Numbered from the stretch's first letter, positions 1-11,159 are shown. The stretch: 64,000 nucleotides of DNA from Massilia sp. BJB1822 (GCF_013369485.1 NZ_JABWEB010000002.1:186001-250000); one strand, 5' to 3'. Made by a program: numbers and translations. Notes: a model not told the origin generated them from the sequence alone.

Positions 1-801
1 CAGGCCAGCCAGCCGGGGCGAGCTTGCCGCCCATACCTGGGTGGCCGCACCTTGCTCCGGGGTCTTGAATGTGGGATCGGCGGGATTGCCCTTTTCGTCA
101 AGCCAGCCGGCGGCAATCATTTCCTCCTGCGCCAGATGGCGCTGCAGCGGGGTGAAAATCTTGCCGGGATGGAGGGAAAACGCCCGCACGCCGGCGTCCC
201 GGCCCAGCTTGTCCAGGTGGACGGCAAACAGGGCATTGGCAGTCTTGGCCTGGCCATAAGCGAGCCACTTGTCATAGCCTTGCGTGAAGTGCACATCATC
301 CCAGCGCATGCCCGATTGCTGATGTCCTGCGGACGAGACGGACACGACCCGAGCGCCGCCTTGCAGGGCGGGCCAGAGCCGGTTAACCAGGGCGTAGTGT
401 CCAAGATGGTTGGTGGCAAACTGCGCTTCCCAGCCCGGCCCCAAGCGTGTTTCGGGACAAGCCATGATGCCGGCGCTGCCAATCAGGATATCGAGGTGGC
501 GGCCGGTCGCCAGAAAAGTGTCGGCGAAGTCTTGCACGCTGCCGAGATTGCCCAAGTCCAATTGCGCCACTTCGACCTTATCCAGGTCCGCCACCTGCAT
601 CCTGGCGGAGGCGGGATTGCGGGCGGCAACGATGACCCGCGCGCCAGCCTGGGCCAAGGCTCGAGTCGTTTCCAGACCCAGGCCGGAATGGCCGCCGGTA
701 ACGATGGCCGTCATATTGGATAGATCGAGTCCGGCAAGCACTTGCGTTGCCGTGGTGGTGGCGCCAAAGCCGGAGTGGAGGGGGATCTGCTGGTCGGTCA
801 T
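1..801 (-). CDS. SDR-family oxidoreductase, C-terminus cut by window edge
   Basis: Short-chain dehydrogenase/reductase of the retinol dehydrogenase/WWOX-like type, an NAD(P)-dependent cytoplasmic oxidoreductase with unknown substrate. Translated from the ATG at 801, the frame stays open for 267 codons to base 1, so the gene is partial. Seen: the Rossmann motif TGGHSGLG at residues 35-42, a 'SAGIM' stretch corresponding to the NAG motif, the catalytic serine in VSVSSAG, and the YxxxK pair in AYGQAKTAN. Family members are usually about 300-330 residues, so only a short tail is missing. It is transcribed away from the Nudix gene region, and nothing nearby fixes a substrate. The family call is firm and the reaction is open. 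Confidence 0.85.
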   Translation of the reverse strand, partial: MTDQQIPLHSGFGATTTATQVLAGLDLSNMTAIVTGGHSGLGLETTRALAQAGARVIVAARNPASARMQVADLDKVEVAQLDLGNLGSVQDFADTFLATGRHLDILIGSAGIMACPETRLGPGWEAQFATNHLGHYALVNRLWPALQGGARVVSVSSAGHQQSGMRWDDVHFTQGYDKWLAYGQAKTANALFAVHLDKLGRDAGVRAFSLHPGKIFTPLQRHLAQEEMIAAGWLDEKGNPADPTFKTPEQGAATQVWAASSPRLAGL

Positions 802-883
802 GCGGTCGGCCTTTCGTCATCTGGAAACCTGCGGAAGCGCAGAGGCGTCTAGACTAGCAGTTATGCCAATATTCTGCTGGCGG

Positions 884-1306
884 CTACCAATCCAGCGACA
901 GCAGGCGCTGGGCCATGCGCGGCCAGCAGAGGGTGCGCACTTCGTCGCGGCTGGCCCAGCGGAAGCCGTCGCATTCGGGCGTGGCTTCGCCGGTGCGGTG
1001 GTGGGGGAAGAAGCTGCTGCAATGCAGCTGGTCGAGCTGGCACAGGCCGTCGCCGGCGGCGACGTGGAACAGGTGCAGGCGCTTGTCGCGCCGGTAATCG
1101 AACTCGCCCAGGTCGCGGAACAGGGCGGCGTCGAGTTCCAGGCCCGCTTCCTCGCGCAATTCGCGCCGCGCCGCCTGCAGCGGCGTTTCGCCCGGGTCGA
1201 GCAAGCCCTTGGGGATGTCCCAGTTGGCGGTGCCGGTCACATGGCACAGCAGCAGTTCGCCCGCCGCGTTGACAATCAAGGTGCCGCAAGAAAGCTGCAT
1301 GCTCAC
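884..1306 (-). CDS. Nudix hydrolase
   Basis: Small (140 aa) cytoplasmic Nudix pyrophosphohydrolase, cleaving nucleoside diphosphates linked to another moiety; the substrate cannot be told from sequence. The Nudix box GX5EX7REUXEEXGU is complete at about residues 34-56: G-LLDPG-E, then RELREEAGL. The start could be GTG at 1306, preceded by AGGA at good spacing, or ATG at 1300 (MQLSCG). It reads toward the SDR gene with about 80 bp between them, so the two may be co-transcribed. Confidence 0.85.
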   Translation of the reverse strand: MSMQLSCGTLIVNAAGELLLCHVTGTANWDIPKGLLDPGETPLQAARRELREEAGLELDAALFRDLGEFDYRRDKRLHLFHVAAGDGLCQLDQLHCSSFFPHHRTGEATPECDGFRWASRDEVRTLCWPRMAQRLLSLDW

Positions 1307-1615
1307 CGCCCGTCCTTCCCTTCATGCAAAAAACGCCATTGTACGGCAGGCGCCGCGCCGCCCCGGTTTTAGCAAGAATGAAAATGTTTCTATAAAAATA
1401 GAAGTGATTCTCTATGGAAATTTATCGACAGCCCTAGGGGGCTGTTATAAAGTGTGAGAATTCAAGGCGCGCCGTGCGCGCATCCGTTGATCCACGCAGC
1501 CGCAGTTGGCGCTGCCACCTTTACCACTTGCAGGAAGTGCCGCGGTGCTGGAACAGGCCGTGGGCAGCCTTGTGCGCTGCTTTCCTGCTGCGATTAGTTT
1601 ATCGGAAACATATTA
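1307..1615. other. Intergenic region, probable promoter zone
   Basis: About 309 bp without a convincing gene, between the divergent Nudix and porin genes. Bases 1374-1456 are clearly AT-rich against a GC-rich background, as expected for promoters of both flanking genes. A hairpin ACAGCCC/GGGCTGT (1428-1445, loop TAGG) is followed directly by TATAAA, which could be a -10 element; no good -35 is visible. The stretch 1460-1600 looks non-coding and featureless. Confidence 0.5.
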
Positions 1616-2947
1616 ATGCAGAAGCAGCGTCATCTGATTCCCTTCGCTTGTCTGGCTCTGGCCCTACCCGTGGCCGCTGCCCATGCCCAGACCGCGAAGG
1701 ACAGCGCCGAACCGGCGCTGGCAAGCCCTGCCGATACCAGCGTTGCCGCCGAAGCGGCCGTGGCGCCGGCACCCGCGCCGGCCAGCGCTTTGCCGAGCTG
1801 GACTTTTGGCGGTTTCGGCAGCCTGGGCGCCGTGCGTTCCAGCGAAAAGCAGGCCGATTTCACCGCCAATCCCCTTAATCCCGGCCAGGCCGGCCATAGC
1901 CACGAATGGAGCACGGCGGTGGACAGCCGCTTCGGCGTGCAGCTCGGCGCCCAGTTCGACCGCAACTGGTCGGCCGTGGTGCAGGTGGTGTCCGAACGCC
2001 GCCTGCTCGATTCCTGGCAGCCCAAGGTCGAGTGGGCCAATATCAAATACCAGGCCACGCCGGACCTCAGCCTGCGCATCGGCCGCATCGCCTTGCCGCT
2101 GTTCGTTACCGCCGACTACCGCAAGGCGGGCTATGCCTTGCCCTGGGTGCGGCCGCCGGTCGAGCTGTACGGCACCCTGCCCATCAGCAGCAGCGACGGC
2201 ATCGACGCCAGCTACCGCTGGCAGCTGGGCGGGATCAAGAATGTGACCCAGCTGCTGTATGGCCGCACCGAGATCGATGTCAGCCGCGCCTTCCGAGCCA
2301 AGGCCAGCGATCTGACCGGCATTTCCAACACGGCCAGCATCGGTGCGCTGAGCGTGCGCGCCAGCCTGCTCAGCGCCGACTTGCGCATCAATTACGGCAA
2401 GGAGTTTTTCAACGCCTTCCGCCATTTCGGCCGCTACGGCGAGCGCCTGGCCAACCGCTACGATGCCAGCGAGCGCCGCGTCAGCATGGTCAGCCTCGGC
2501 TTCAACTACGACCCGGGCGACTGGTTCCTGATGGGCGAGGCGGGCCGCATCAATACCCGTTCCTTCCTGGGCGACAAGACCGCCATGTATCTGAGCGGCG
2601 GCTACCGCATCGGCGCCTTCACGCCCTATCTGGTGGCCGGCAAGGTGCACGCGAATACCCCGACCCGGGTGCGCGGCATTCCCATGCGCGGCTTGCGTCC
2701 GCAAGCGGCCGAGCGGGCGCGCCGCCTGAACGGCGGGCTGAATGCCTGGCTCAGCATGATTTCGGTGCAGGACACGGTGGCCGCCGGCCTGCGCTGGGAT
2801 GTGGCGCCCTCGGTCGCCCTGAAAATGCAGTATGACCGCGTGCGTCCGCACGGCGGCACTTCGGGAACGCTGATCAATGTGCAGCCGGGCTTCCGCTCCG
2901 GCCAGGCCTTTGGCGTCAGCAGCGTTGTGGTCGATTTCGTATTTTGA
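1616..2947 (+). CDS. Outer membrane porin-like beta-barrel protein
   Basis: Probable outer membrane protein of 443 aa. It has an N-terminal signal peptide ending near AAHAQ (residue 25), then an Ala/Pro-rich linker to about residue 60, then alternating hydrophobic/polar beta-strand sequence up to a C-terminal phenylalanine (VVVDFVF), the usual BAM recognition end. GYxxG/W-rich segments resemble porin-like proteins of Burkholderiales. The ligand is unknown. It is followed at 2959 by a small periplasmic binding protein and then by a GGDEF-EAL protein, tightly spaced, which suggests one operon linking outer membrane, periplasm and c-di-GMP output. Confidence 0.7.
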   Translation: MQKQRHLIPFACLALALPVAAAHAQTAKDSAEPALASPADTSVAAEAAVAPAPAPASALPSWTFGGFGSLGAVRSSEKQADFTANPLNPGQAGHSHEWSTAVDSRFGVQLGAQFDRNWSAVVQVVSERRLLDSWQPKVEWANIKYQATPDLSLRIGRIALPLFVTADYRKAGYALPWVRPPVELYGTLPISSSDGIDASYRWQLGGIKNVTQLLYGRTEIDVSRAFRAKASDLTGISNTASIGALSVRASLLSADLRINYGKEFFNAFRHFGRYGERLANRYDASERRVSMVSLGFNYDPGDWFLMGEAGRINTRSFLGDKTAMYLSGGYRIGAFTPYLVAGKVHANTPTRVRGIPMRGLRPQAAERARRLNGGLNAWLSMISVQDTVAAGLRWDVAPSVALKMQYDRVRPHGGTSGTLINVQPGFRSGQAFGVSSVVVDFVF

Positions 2948-2958
2948 CGGAGGCCGTC

Positions 2959-3384
2959 ATGCGACTAAGCAAACTGGCAGCGCTGCTCCTGAGCGCCGCG
3001 CTGAGCGTGCCGGCCGTGGCGGCCGAGCTGGTGGTGATCGTCTCCAGCCGCAGCCCGGTGGCGCAGCTGCGCGCCGAACAGGTGGCCGATATCTTCCTGG
3101 CCGAAGTGGCGCGTTTTCCCGAAGGCGGGGAGGCGGTCGCCATCGACCAGGCCATCAACACGCCGCTGCGCAATGAGTTCTACAGCAAAGTGGCGGCGAA
3201 AAGCCCGGCCCTGATGAAAGCCTACTGGACCAAGATGATCTTTACCGGACGCGGCCAGCCGCCGCGCGAAATGGCCAGCAGCGCCGCCGTGCGCAAGCTG
3301 GTGGCGGACAACCCGAATATGATCGGCTATATCGAACGCAGTGCGCTGGATGCCAGCGTCAAACCCGTGCTGGTGGTGCACTGA
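2959..3384 (+). CDS. Small periplasmic phosphate-binding-like (PstS-like) protein
   Basis: Secreted protein of 141 aa with a clear signal peptide (cleavage after AVAAE, about residue 22). The rest resembles one lobe of PstS-like phosphate-binding proteins: LVVIVSSRSPV, EQVADIFL, then an alternating stretch ending IGYIERSALD. The chosen start ATG at 2959 has GGAGG 5 bases upstream (2949-2953); a TTG at 2944 lies inside the preceding gene. Its TGA overlaps the ATG of the GGDEF-EAL gene (TGATG at 3382-3386), so the two are probably translationally coupled. I infer a role as periplasmic sensor or partner for the downstream signalling enzyme. It is too small to be a full transporter binding protein. 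Confidence 0.75.
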   Translation: MRLSKLAALLLSAALSVPAVAAELVVIVSSRSPVAQLRAEQVADIFLAEVARFPEGGEAVAIDQAINTPLRNEFYSKVAAKSPALMKAYWTKMIFTGRGQPPREMASSAAVRKLVADNPNMIGYIERSALDASVKPVLVVH

Positions 3385-6083
3385 TGGGCCAACTGCGACG
3401 CGAAAGCCGCGGCATGCGTTTGCTGCGCTGGTGGCAGGATGCCTTCCTGTCCCTGCCGCTGTTCACCCTGGTGCTGCTGGCGGCCATCTGGGGCGTGACC
3501 TTGCACTTCATCGACGCCGAGCGGGCCGGCGCGCGCGCCGCCGCCGTGGAATCGGTGCAGGAGCTGATCGCCACTTACGAAGCGCAGGTGGCGCGCAATC
3601 TGAACGGCATCGACCAGACCCTCAAGCTGCTCAAGTACGTGACGGAAAAGAAGGGACCGGAGCAGGCGCTCAAGGAACTGGCGCAGCAAGGCTTGCTGCC
3701 TTCCGGCCTGGTGTTCGTGGTCAGCCTGACCGATGCGCGCGGCAATACCCTCGCCAGCAGCCCGGCGGCGCGCAATATCCCTGTCAGCGGCCAGGATTAC
3801 TTCAAGGTGCACAAGGCGCGCAATAGCGACAGCGTGTATGTGGCGCAGACCATGCGCGACCAGTCCAACCAGGACTGGCATCTGCATTTCACGCGCCGCC
3901 TGAACGATGCCGCCGGCAATTTCGCCGGCATTGCCATCGTCGAAGTCGATCCCGCCTATTTCACCAGCGGCTACGAGCGTTCGCGCCAGGGCGAGCTGGG
4001 CGTGCAGGGCTTGCTGGGCCAGGACGGCGTGCTGCGCGTGCTGCGCGTGGGCGAAAAAATTTCCTGGGGCCAGAGCCTGGCGCGCGCGCCGCTGTCCCAG
4101 GGCCAACCCCAGGCCAGCCCCTGGGACGGCATCCGCCGCTATATGGCGGCGCGCCCGCTGCATGGCTTTGCGCTGACGGCGGTGGCCGGCATGGCCGAAA
4201 GCGAAGTGATGGCCGGCGTCGAACAGCGCCGCCTGAATCATCTGTGGGAGGCGGGCGTGGCCAGCGCCGTGCTGCTGATGGCCATGGCCATGACCTGGCT
4301 GTGGTGCTGGCAGGGCGCGCGCGCGCGGCGCCGCATCCGTCTGGCGCAGGAAACCTATGCCGCCGCTTCCGAAGCGAATATGGATTCCTTCTTCGTGCTG
4401 CGCGCCCTGCGCAACGAACAGGGTGCGATCACCGATTTCCGCATCACCACCGCCAACTCGCGCGCCGAAAAGATGACGGGCCTGAGCAAGCAGGAGCTGC
4501 AGGGCCAGACCCTGTGCGCCTGGCTGCCCGAGACGCGCGAGAACGGCATCTTCGACAAGCTGGTGCGCATCACCAATCTGGGCGGCACCCACCACGAGGA
4601 GATGGAAAACATCATGCCCCAGGTGGATGCGCGCTGGCTGCACTGGCAAGTGGTGGGCGTGGAGGGCGGCGTGGTGGCCATTGTGCGCGATATCAGCGAG
4701 CGCAAGGCGGCCGAGGAGCGCATCTACCATATGGCCCACCACGATACCCTGACCGGCCTGCCCAACCGCAGCCTGATCGGCGAGCGCCTGCGCCAGGCCA
4801 TCGAACGGGCGCGGCGCGACAAGCAGGCCGTGGCCGTGGCCTTCATCGACCTGGACAGCTTCAAGCTGGTCAACGATGGCCTGGGCCACAATGCCGGCGA
4901 CGAGCTGCTGAAACAGGTGGCCGAGCGCATGGCCCTGTGCCTGCGCCGCGAAGACACCGTGGGCCGCTTCGGCGGCGACGAATTCGTGCTGGTGCTGCCG
5001 CAGGCCTGCGGCGAGGCGGCCAGCATCGCGCCGCTGCTGGAGCGCATCCGCGCCGAGGTGATCCGGCCGGTGCTCCTGGAAGGGCAGGAAGTGCAGGTCA
5101 GCTGCAGCATCGGCGTTTCCATGTATCCGCGCGACGGCGCCGATCCCGGCACCCTGCTGATGAACGCCGACGCGGCCATGTACCGCGCCAAGGATGGCGG
5201 CAAGAACAACTACCAGTTCTATGCCTGCGAGATGAACGCCTCGCTGGAAGAGAAGCTGGCCCTGATGGACGGCTTGCGCAAGGCGGTCGACGAGCGGCAG
5301 CTGCGCCTGGAATACCAGCCCAAGCTGGATCTGGAGAGCGGCCGCATCTTCGGCGTTGAAGCGCTGCTGCGCTGGCAGCATCCCGAGCGCGGCGCGATCC
5401 GGCCCGACCAGTTCATTCCGCTGGCCGAGGAGAGCGGCGCCATCGTCGCCATCGGCGAATGGGTGCTGCGCGAAGCTTGCCGCCAGGGGCGCGCCTGGCA
5501 GGACGCCGGCTTGCCGCCGCTGACCATGTCGGTCAACGTCTCGCCGCGCCAGTTCGACGATCTGCGCCTGGAAGCGCGCGTGGCCGAGGCCTTGCAGCAG
5601 AGCGGCCTGGCGCCGCGCTGGCTGGAACTGGAGGTGACGGAATCGCTGATCATGCGCGATGTGCAGCAGGCCGTGGCCAAGATGCGCGAGCTGGAGGCCA
5701 TGGGCCTGGCCCTGTCGATCGACGATTTCGGCACCGGCTATTCGAGTTTGGCGGCGCTGAAATCCTTCCCCATCGGCCGTCTGAAGATCGACAAGTCCTT
5801 CGTGCGCGACCTGGCCAACAGCAGCGACGACCAGGCCATTGCGCGCGCCATCATCTCGCTGGCCCACCAGCTGCAGATGCGGGTCATCGCCGAGGGCGTG
5901 GAAACGGCGCAACAGTGCGAGTTTCTGCGCGCCAATGGCTGCGACGAGCTGCAGGGCTATCTGCTCAGCCCGCCACTGGCGGCCGAGGGCATTGCCGCCT
6001 TGTTGCAGGCTGGAACGGCAACAGCTTCCATTCCGCAAGCTGGAAAGGCCGAGCCGGCAGCGGCCGCGCCGCTGTGCGTCTGA
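3384..6083 (+). CDS. Diguanylate cyclase/phosphodiesterase (Cache-PAS-GGDEF-EAL)
   Basis: Membrane-bound c-di-GMP turnover enzyme of 899 aa. Order seen: TM helix at about 22-45, a periplasmic Cache-like sensor (about 50-285), second TM at about 289-309, PAS domain (about 325-440), GGDEF (about 450-610) and EAL (about 625-870). The cyclase motif GGDEF is intact at 530-534, with the RxxD inhibitory site RRED nine residues before it. The phosphodiesterase motif EALLRW starts at residue 659, and the DDFGTGYSS loop is present. Both activities could therefore be real. It is coupled by TGATG overlap to the small periplasmic binding protein, so that protein may feed its periplasmic sensor; this is inference. 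Confidence 0.93.
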   Translation: MGQLRRESRGMRLLRWWQDAFLSLPLFTLVLLAAIWGVTLHFIDAERAGARAAAVESVQELIATYEAQVARNLNGIDQTLKLLKYVTEKKGPEQALKELAQQGLLPSGLVFVVSLTDARGNTLASSPAARNIPVSGQDYFKVHKARNSDSVYVAQTMRDQSNQDWHLHFTRRLNDAAGNFAGIAIVEVDPAYFTSGYERSRQGELGVQGLLGQDGVLRVLRVGEKISWGQSLARAPLSQGQPQASPWDGIRRYMAARPLHGFALTAVAGMAESEVMAGVEQRRLNHLWEAGVASAVLLMAMAMTWLWCWQGARARRRIRLAQETYAAASEANMDSFFVLRALRNEQGAITDFRITTANSRAEKMTGLSKQELQGQTLCAWLPETRENGIFDKLVRITNLGGTHHEEMENIMPQVDARWLHWQVVGVEGGVVAIVRDISERKAAEERIYHMAHHDTLTGLPNRSLIGERLRQAIERARRDKQAVAVAFIDLDSFKLVNDGLGHNAGDELLKQVAERMALCLRREDTVGRFGGDEFVLVLPQACGEAASIAPLLERIRAEVIRPVLLEGQEVQVSCSIGVSMYPRDGADPGTLLMNADAAMYRAKDGGKNNYQFYACEMNASLEEKLALMDGLRKAVDERQLRLEYQPKLDLESGRIFGVEALLRWQHPERGAIRPDQFIPLAEESGAIVAIGEWVLREACRQGRAWQDAGLPPLTMSVNVSPRQFDDLRLEARVAEALQQSGLAPRWLELEVTESLIMRDVQQAVAKMRELEAMGLALSIDDFGTGYSSLAALKSFPIGRLKIDKSFVRDLANSSDDQAIARAIISLAHQLQMRVIAEGVETAQQCEFLRANGCDELQGYLLSPPLAAEGIAALLQAGTATASIPQAGKAEPAAAAPLCV

Positions 6084-6120
6084 GCGGAGCCGGCCGCTCG
6101 CACGATAGAAAAACCTGAGT

Positions 6121-6144
6121 GCAATTTTATTGCATTTTGGTAAA
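6121..6144 (+). promoter_or_regulatory. AT-rich region with small inverted repeat before the aminotransferase
   Basis: The 99-bp gap before the aminotransferase holds GCAAT-TTT-ATTGC (6121-6133) followed by TAAAAT (6139-6144), which could be an operator and a -10 element. No convincing -35 lies 17 bp upstream, so this is only a candidate control site. Confidence 0.3.
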
Positions 6145-6182
6145 ATGTTTTGGCTAACTTTTCAAGAAAGGTACGCCCCGAC

Positions 6183-7346
6183 ATGCAGGTATCTAAACGG
6201 ATTGCGGCTGCCCGGCCGCTGGCCACCACGGCCATGCACGAACGCGTTGATGTACTGAAGTTGCAAGGTGAAGAGGTGATCGATTTCTCGATTGCCATCT
6301 CCCATTTCCCGGCGCCCGAGCATGTGCGCGCCGCCGTGGCCGAGGCGGTGCAGCTGCCGCTGCTGCCTTACACGGCCGTGGGCGGCGCGGCGGCCCTGCG
6401 CCAGAAGCTGGCGGCCAAGGTGGGCGCCGAAAACGCCATCACGGCCAGCGCGGCCGAAGTGATCGTCACCAATGGCGCCAAACAGGCGCTGTACCAGTCC
6501 CTGTATGTGATGACCGATCCGGGCGATACCGTGATCGTGTTCCGCCCGCACTGGCCGGCCTATGTCGCCACCTCCCAGCTGCTGGGCCTGAATATCGTGC
6601 TGGTCGACCAGCCGGCGCGCATCGACGCTGCCTTCCTCGACACGCTGCCGCGCGCCAAAGTCCTGATCGTCAACAATCCGCACAATCCGAGCGGCAAGGT
6701 GTTTGCCCGCGAGGAGCTGCTGGCCATCGCCGACTGGCTGCGCGCCCGCAGCGCCCACTGTATTGTCGACGAAAGCTATGAAAAGCTGATTTTCGAGGGC
6801 CAGCACCACAGTCTGGCGGCCCTGGCCAAGGATTGGGCCGAGATTGGCGTGGTCACCATTTTCTCGGCCTCGCAAAGCTATGCCATGATGGGCTGGCGCG
6901 CCGGCTTCGCCGTGGCCCCGGCCGTGCTGGTGAAATCGATGGAAGCCCTGCAAGGCCCGATCACGGCCGCTGTGCCGGCCCTGAGCCAGGTGGCGGCCGA
7001 AGCGGCGTTCGCCACCGGCGACGTGCCGGAACTGGTGGCCGACTACCGCGAACGGCGCGATCTGGTGGTGGGGATGTTTTCTGCCGTGCCTTGGATTAAA
7101 ATGACGCGTCCCGACTCCGGTCCCTATTTGTGGGGCGATATCTCGGGCTTGACCATGGACACCAACGCCTTTGCCGAAACCTTGATCGAGCAATACCGCG
7201 TCGCCATCATGCCGGGCGAGGCGCTCGGCTGCGCCGGTTTTATCCGCATCGGCTATATCGCCGACGATGTGGCGACCCTGAAGCGCGGCGTGGACGCCAT
7301 CATCGCTTTGGGCAACAAGCTGGCCGCCGCCGGCCGGGCGGCCTAG
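6183..7346 (+). CDS. Class I aminotransferase-like protein lacking the PLP lysine
   Basis: 387-aa fold-type I aminotransferase related to aspartate aminotransferases. Recognised parts: VTNGAKQALY (cofactor phosphate region), NNPHNPSGK with the conserved Asn168, DESYE with Asp196 and Tyr199, GWRAGF with Arg239, and the substrate carboxylate arginine in FIRIGY (Arg355). The block that normally reads SxSK, where Lys forms the Schiff base with PLP, reads SASQSYAMMGWR, with Gln231 (codon CAA at 6873-6875). All other key residues are kept, so it may be a pseudoenzyme, an enzyme with changed chemistry, or a one-base error (AAA to CAA). The start ATG at 6183 follows AAGAAAGG; the in-frame TTG at 6150 lacks such a site. 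A hybrid kinase starts 7 bp after its stop. Confidence 0.8.
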   Translation: MQVSKRIAAARPLATTAMHERVDVLKLQGEEVIDFSIAISHFPAPEHVRAAVAEAVQLPLLPYTAVGGAAALRQKLAAKVGAENAITASAAEVIVTNGAKQALYQSLYVMTDPGDTVIVFRPHWPAYVATSQLLGLNIVLVDQPARIDAAFLDTLPRAKVLIVNNPHNPSGKVFAREELLAIADWLRARSAHCIVDESYEKLIFEGQHHSLAALAKDWAEIGVVTIFSASQSYAMMGWRAGFAVAPAVLVKSMEALQGPITAAVPALSQVAAEAAFATGDVPELVADYRERRDLVVGMFSAVPWIKMTRPDSGPYLWGDISGLTMDTNAFAETLIEQYRVAIMPGEALGCAGFIRIGYIADDVATLKRGVDAIIALGNKLAAAGRAA

Positions 7347-7353
7347 GAGCCGC

Positions 7354-9576
<2,223 letters not shown>

Positions 9577-9629
9577 GCGGGCTTAGGCTACAATTGCCTA
9601 TCCGCATTCTTAGCCCTGATACGCCAGCC

Positions 9630-10274
9630 ATGAGCCAACAATTCTCCGACGATATCTACACCGAACCAAGCAATGTCGACATCGACACCCTCGCCAACCT
9701 CGGCCCGCTGACGGCCATGGCCGGCATCTGGGAAGGCCAGCGCGGCCTCGATATCAAGCCCAAGGCCGACGGCCCGCGCAAGCAGGCTTTCGTCGAACGC
9801 ATCGAGCTGCAGCCCATCGATCCCGTGACCAATGGCCCGCAGCTGTTCTACGGCCTGCGCTACCTGATCATCATCAATAAGCCGGACAATGTGAAGACCT
9901 ACCACGAGCAGGTCGGCTACTGGCTGTGGGAGCCGGCCACCCAGACCGTGATCCAGACCCTGGCCATCCCGCGCGGCCAGATCGCCATGGCGGCCGGCAC
10001 GGTGGCGCCCGACGCCAAGGAGTTCGAACTGGTGGCGAAGCTGGAATCGGACACCTACGGCATCCGCTCCAATCCCTTCCTGGAATTCGGCTTCAAGACG
10101 GTGGAATACCGCATCAAGGTGACGCAGAACGAGGACGGCAGCTGGGGCTATGAGGAAGACACGGTGATGCTTATCCGCGGCAAGGAAAGCGAGCCTTTCC
10201 ACCATATCGACCGCAATCTGCTGCACAAGGTGGCCGAGCCGACGCCGAACCCGCTGGCGCGCGCCCGCGCCTAA
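9630..10274 (+). CDS. Heme-binding beta-barrel (nitrobindin/FABP-like, DUF1794) protein
   Basis: 214-aa cytoplasmic protein. The N-terminal GIWEGQRG matches the GxWxGxG signature of nitrobindin-like/FABP-like beta barrels, followed by repeated amphipathic strands (RIELQPI, LRYLIII, YHEQVGYWLWE, VIQTLAIPRGQ). Family members bind heme or small hydrophobic ligands; the distal residues cannot be judged here. I chose the ATG at 9630 (MSQQFSDD) because the frame upstream overlaps the hybrid kinase and looks non-coding. It ends at a strong hairpin shared with the convergent HDOD gene. Confidence 0.7.
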   Translation: MSQQFSDDIYTEPSNVDIDTLANLGPLTAMAGIWEGQRGLDIKPKADGPRKQAFVERIELQPIDPVTNGPQLFYGLRYLIIINKPDNVKTYHEQVGYWLWEPATQTVIQTLAIPRGQIAMAAGTVAPDAKEFELVAKLESDTYGIRSNPFLEFGFKTVEYRIKVTQNEDGSWGYEEDTVMLIRGKESEPFHHIDRNLLHKVAEPTPNPLARARA

Positions 10275-10282
10275 GGCGGCTT

Positions 10283-10311
10283 GCGGCGCTGCCCGCATCG
10301 GGCAGCGCCGC
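10283..10311. terminator. Bidirectional hairpin between convergent genes
   Basis: A perfect 13-bp stem, GCGGCGCTGCCCG / CGGGCAGCGCCGC, with loop CAT, lies 8 bp after one stop codon and 8 bp before the opposing stop codon. There is no T-run, so it may act as a transcript-end stabiliser or Rho-assisted terminator for both genes. Confidence 0.7.
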
Positions 10312-10319
10312 ACATGACA

Positions 10320-11159
10320 TTACACCAGCAGGGCGGCGTTCATCGAGGCCGCATCGGCCTTCGATTCGGCCAGCATGCGCGCCAGCTTTTCCTCGTCGAT
10401 AAAGAGGTCGATGATCGATTCGGAATGGGCCGGCTCATCGCGCGGCGCGGACGGCAGCGGCGACGCCACGGGCGCCAGGTGGTTGGCCAGCAGCAGGGTG
10501 TCGAGCAGGGTGTCAGGCGGGATTTGCAGGAAGCCGTCGCGCAAGCCCTCGATGGCCGTGGCCACCGGTTCCGGGATGCCCAGCTTGTGCATCACTTCGC
10601 GCGTGATGATTTCCTCGCTGGCCGGCTGCCAGTTTTCCGGGTCCGGTTCCAGCAGGCCGGGGAATTCGTCGGCGCGCGAGAGCAGGTAGAAGCCGCCCAC
10701 TTCATGCACGATGGCCGCGAACAGCGCGGTATCCGGATTCACATACGTCACTTCGCGCGCGATGATGCGCGACAGGCAGGCCACATGGATGGTGTGGTCC
10801 CACAGCTGCTCGGCCATATTGCGCAATTCCGGATCGGTGATCTTGCTGCCGAACTGGCGCACCACCATGGCGGCGGCAAGCGCGAACAGATTGTGATAGC
10901 CGATGCGCATGATGGCTGCGCGCACATTGGTGACGACGGCGCCCCCGCTGCGGCTGAACATGGCCGAATTGGCCAGCGCCACGGTGCGCGCGGCCAGCTG
11001 CGGCTCGGCCAGCACCAGGCGGATCGCTTCATCGATAGGACAATCGGGATCGTCCAGCGCGAGTTGGACGCGCAGGGCGGCGTTGACACTGGTGGGGAAC
11101 ACCAGATCGCCGCGCATTGCCAGCGCGGCTATATGCCCGAAGGCTTCCAGTTTATTCAT
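10320..11159 (-). CDS. HDOD domain signalling protein
   Basis: 279-aa cytoplasmic protein with an HDOD domain (degenerate HD-type fold seen in signalling proteins), spanning about residues 15-215: LRVQLALDDPDCPIDEAI, ALANSAMFSRSGG, IMRIGYHNLFALAAAM and the AAIVHEVGGFYLL block, which keeps an isolated His-Glu but not a full HD metal site. Such proteins are usually regulatory rather than catalytic. I chose the ATG at 11159 (MNKLEAF) because upstream codons in this frame fall in a palindromic repeat. It follows dadA in the same direction. Confidence 0.8.
   Translation of the reverse strand: MNKLEAFGHIAALAMRGDLVFPTSVNAALRVQLALDDPDCPIDEAIRLVLAEPQLAARTVALANSAMFSRSGGAVVTNVRAAIMRIGYHNLFALAAAMVVRQFGSKITDPELRNMAEQLWDHTIHVACLSRIIAREVTYVNPDTALFAAIVHEVGGFYLLSRADEFPGLLEPDPENWQPASEEIITREVMHKLGIPEPVATAIEGLRDGFLQIPPDTLLDTLLLANHLAPVASPLPSAPRDEPAHSESIIDLFIDEEKLARMLAESKADAASMNAALLV

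Noticed and set aside
3327..6038. Very long open frame on the minus strand across the GGDEF-EAL gene
   Set aside because: It is the antisense shadow of a gene with intact catalytic motifs; the translation is His/Gln/Ala-rich without domain pattern, as usual in GC-rich DNA.
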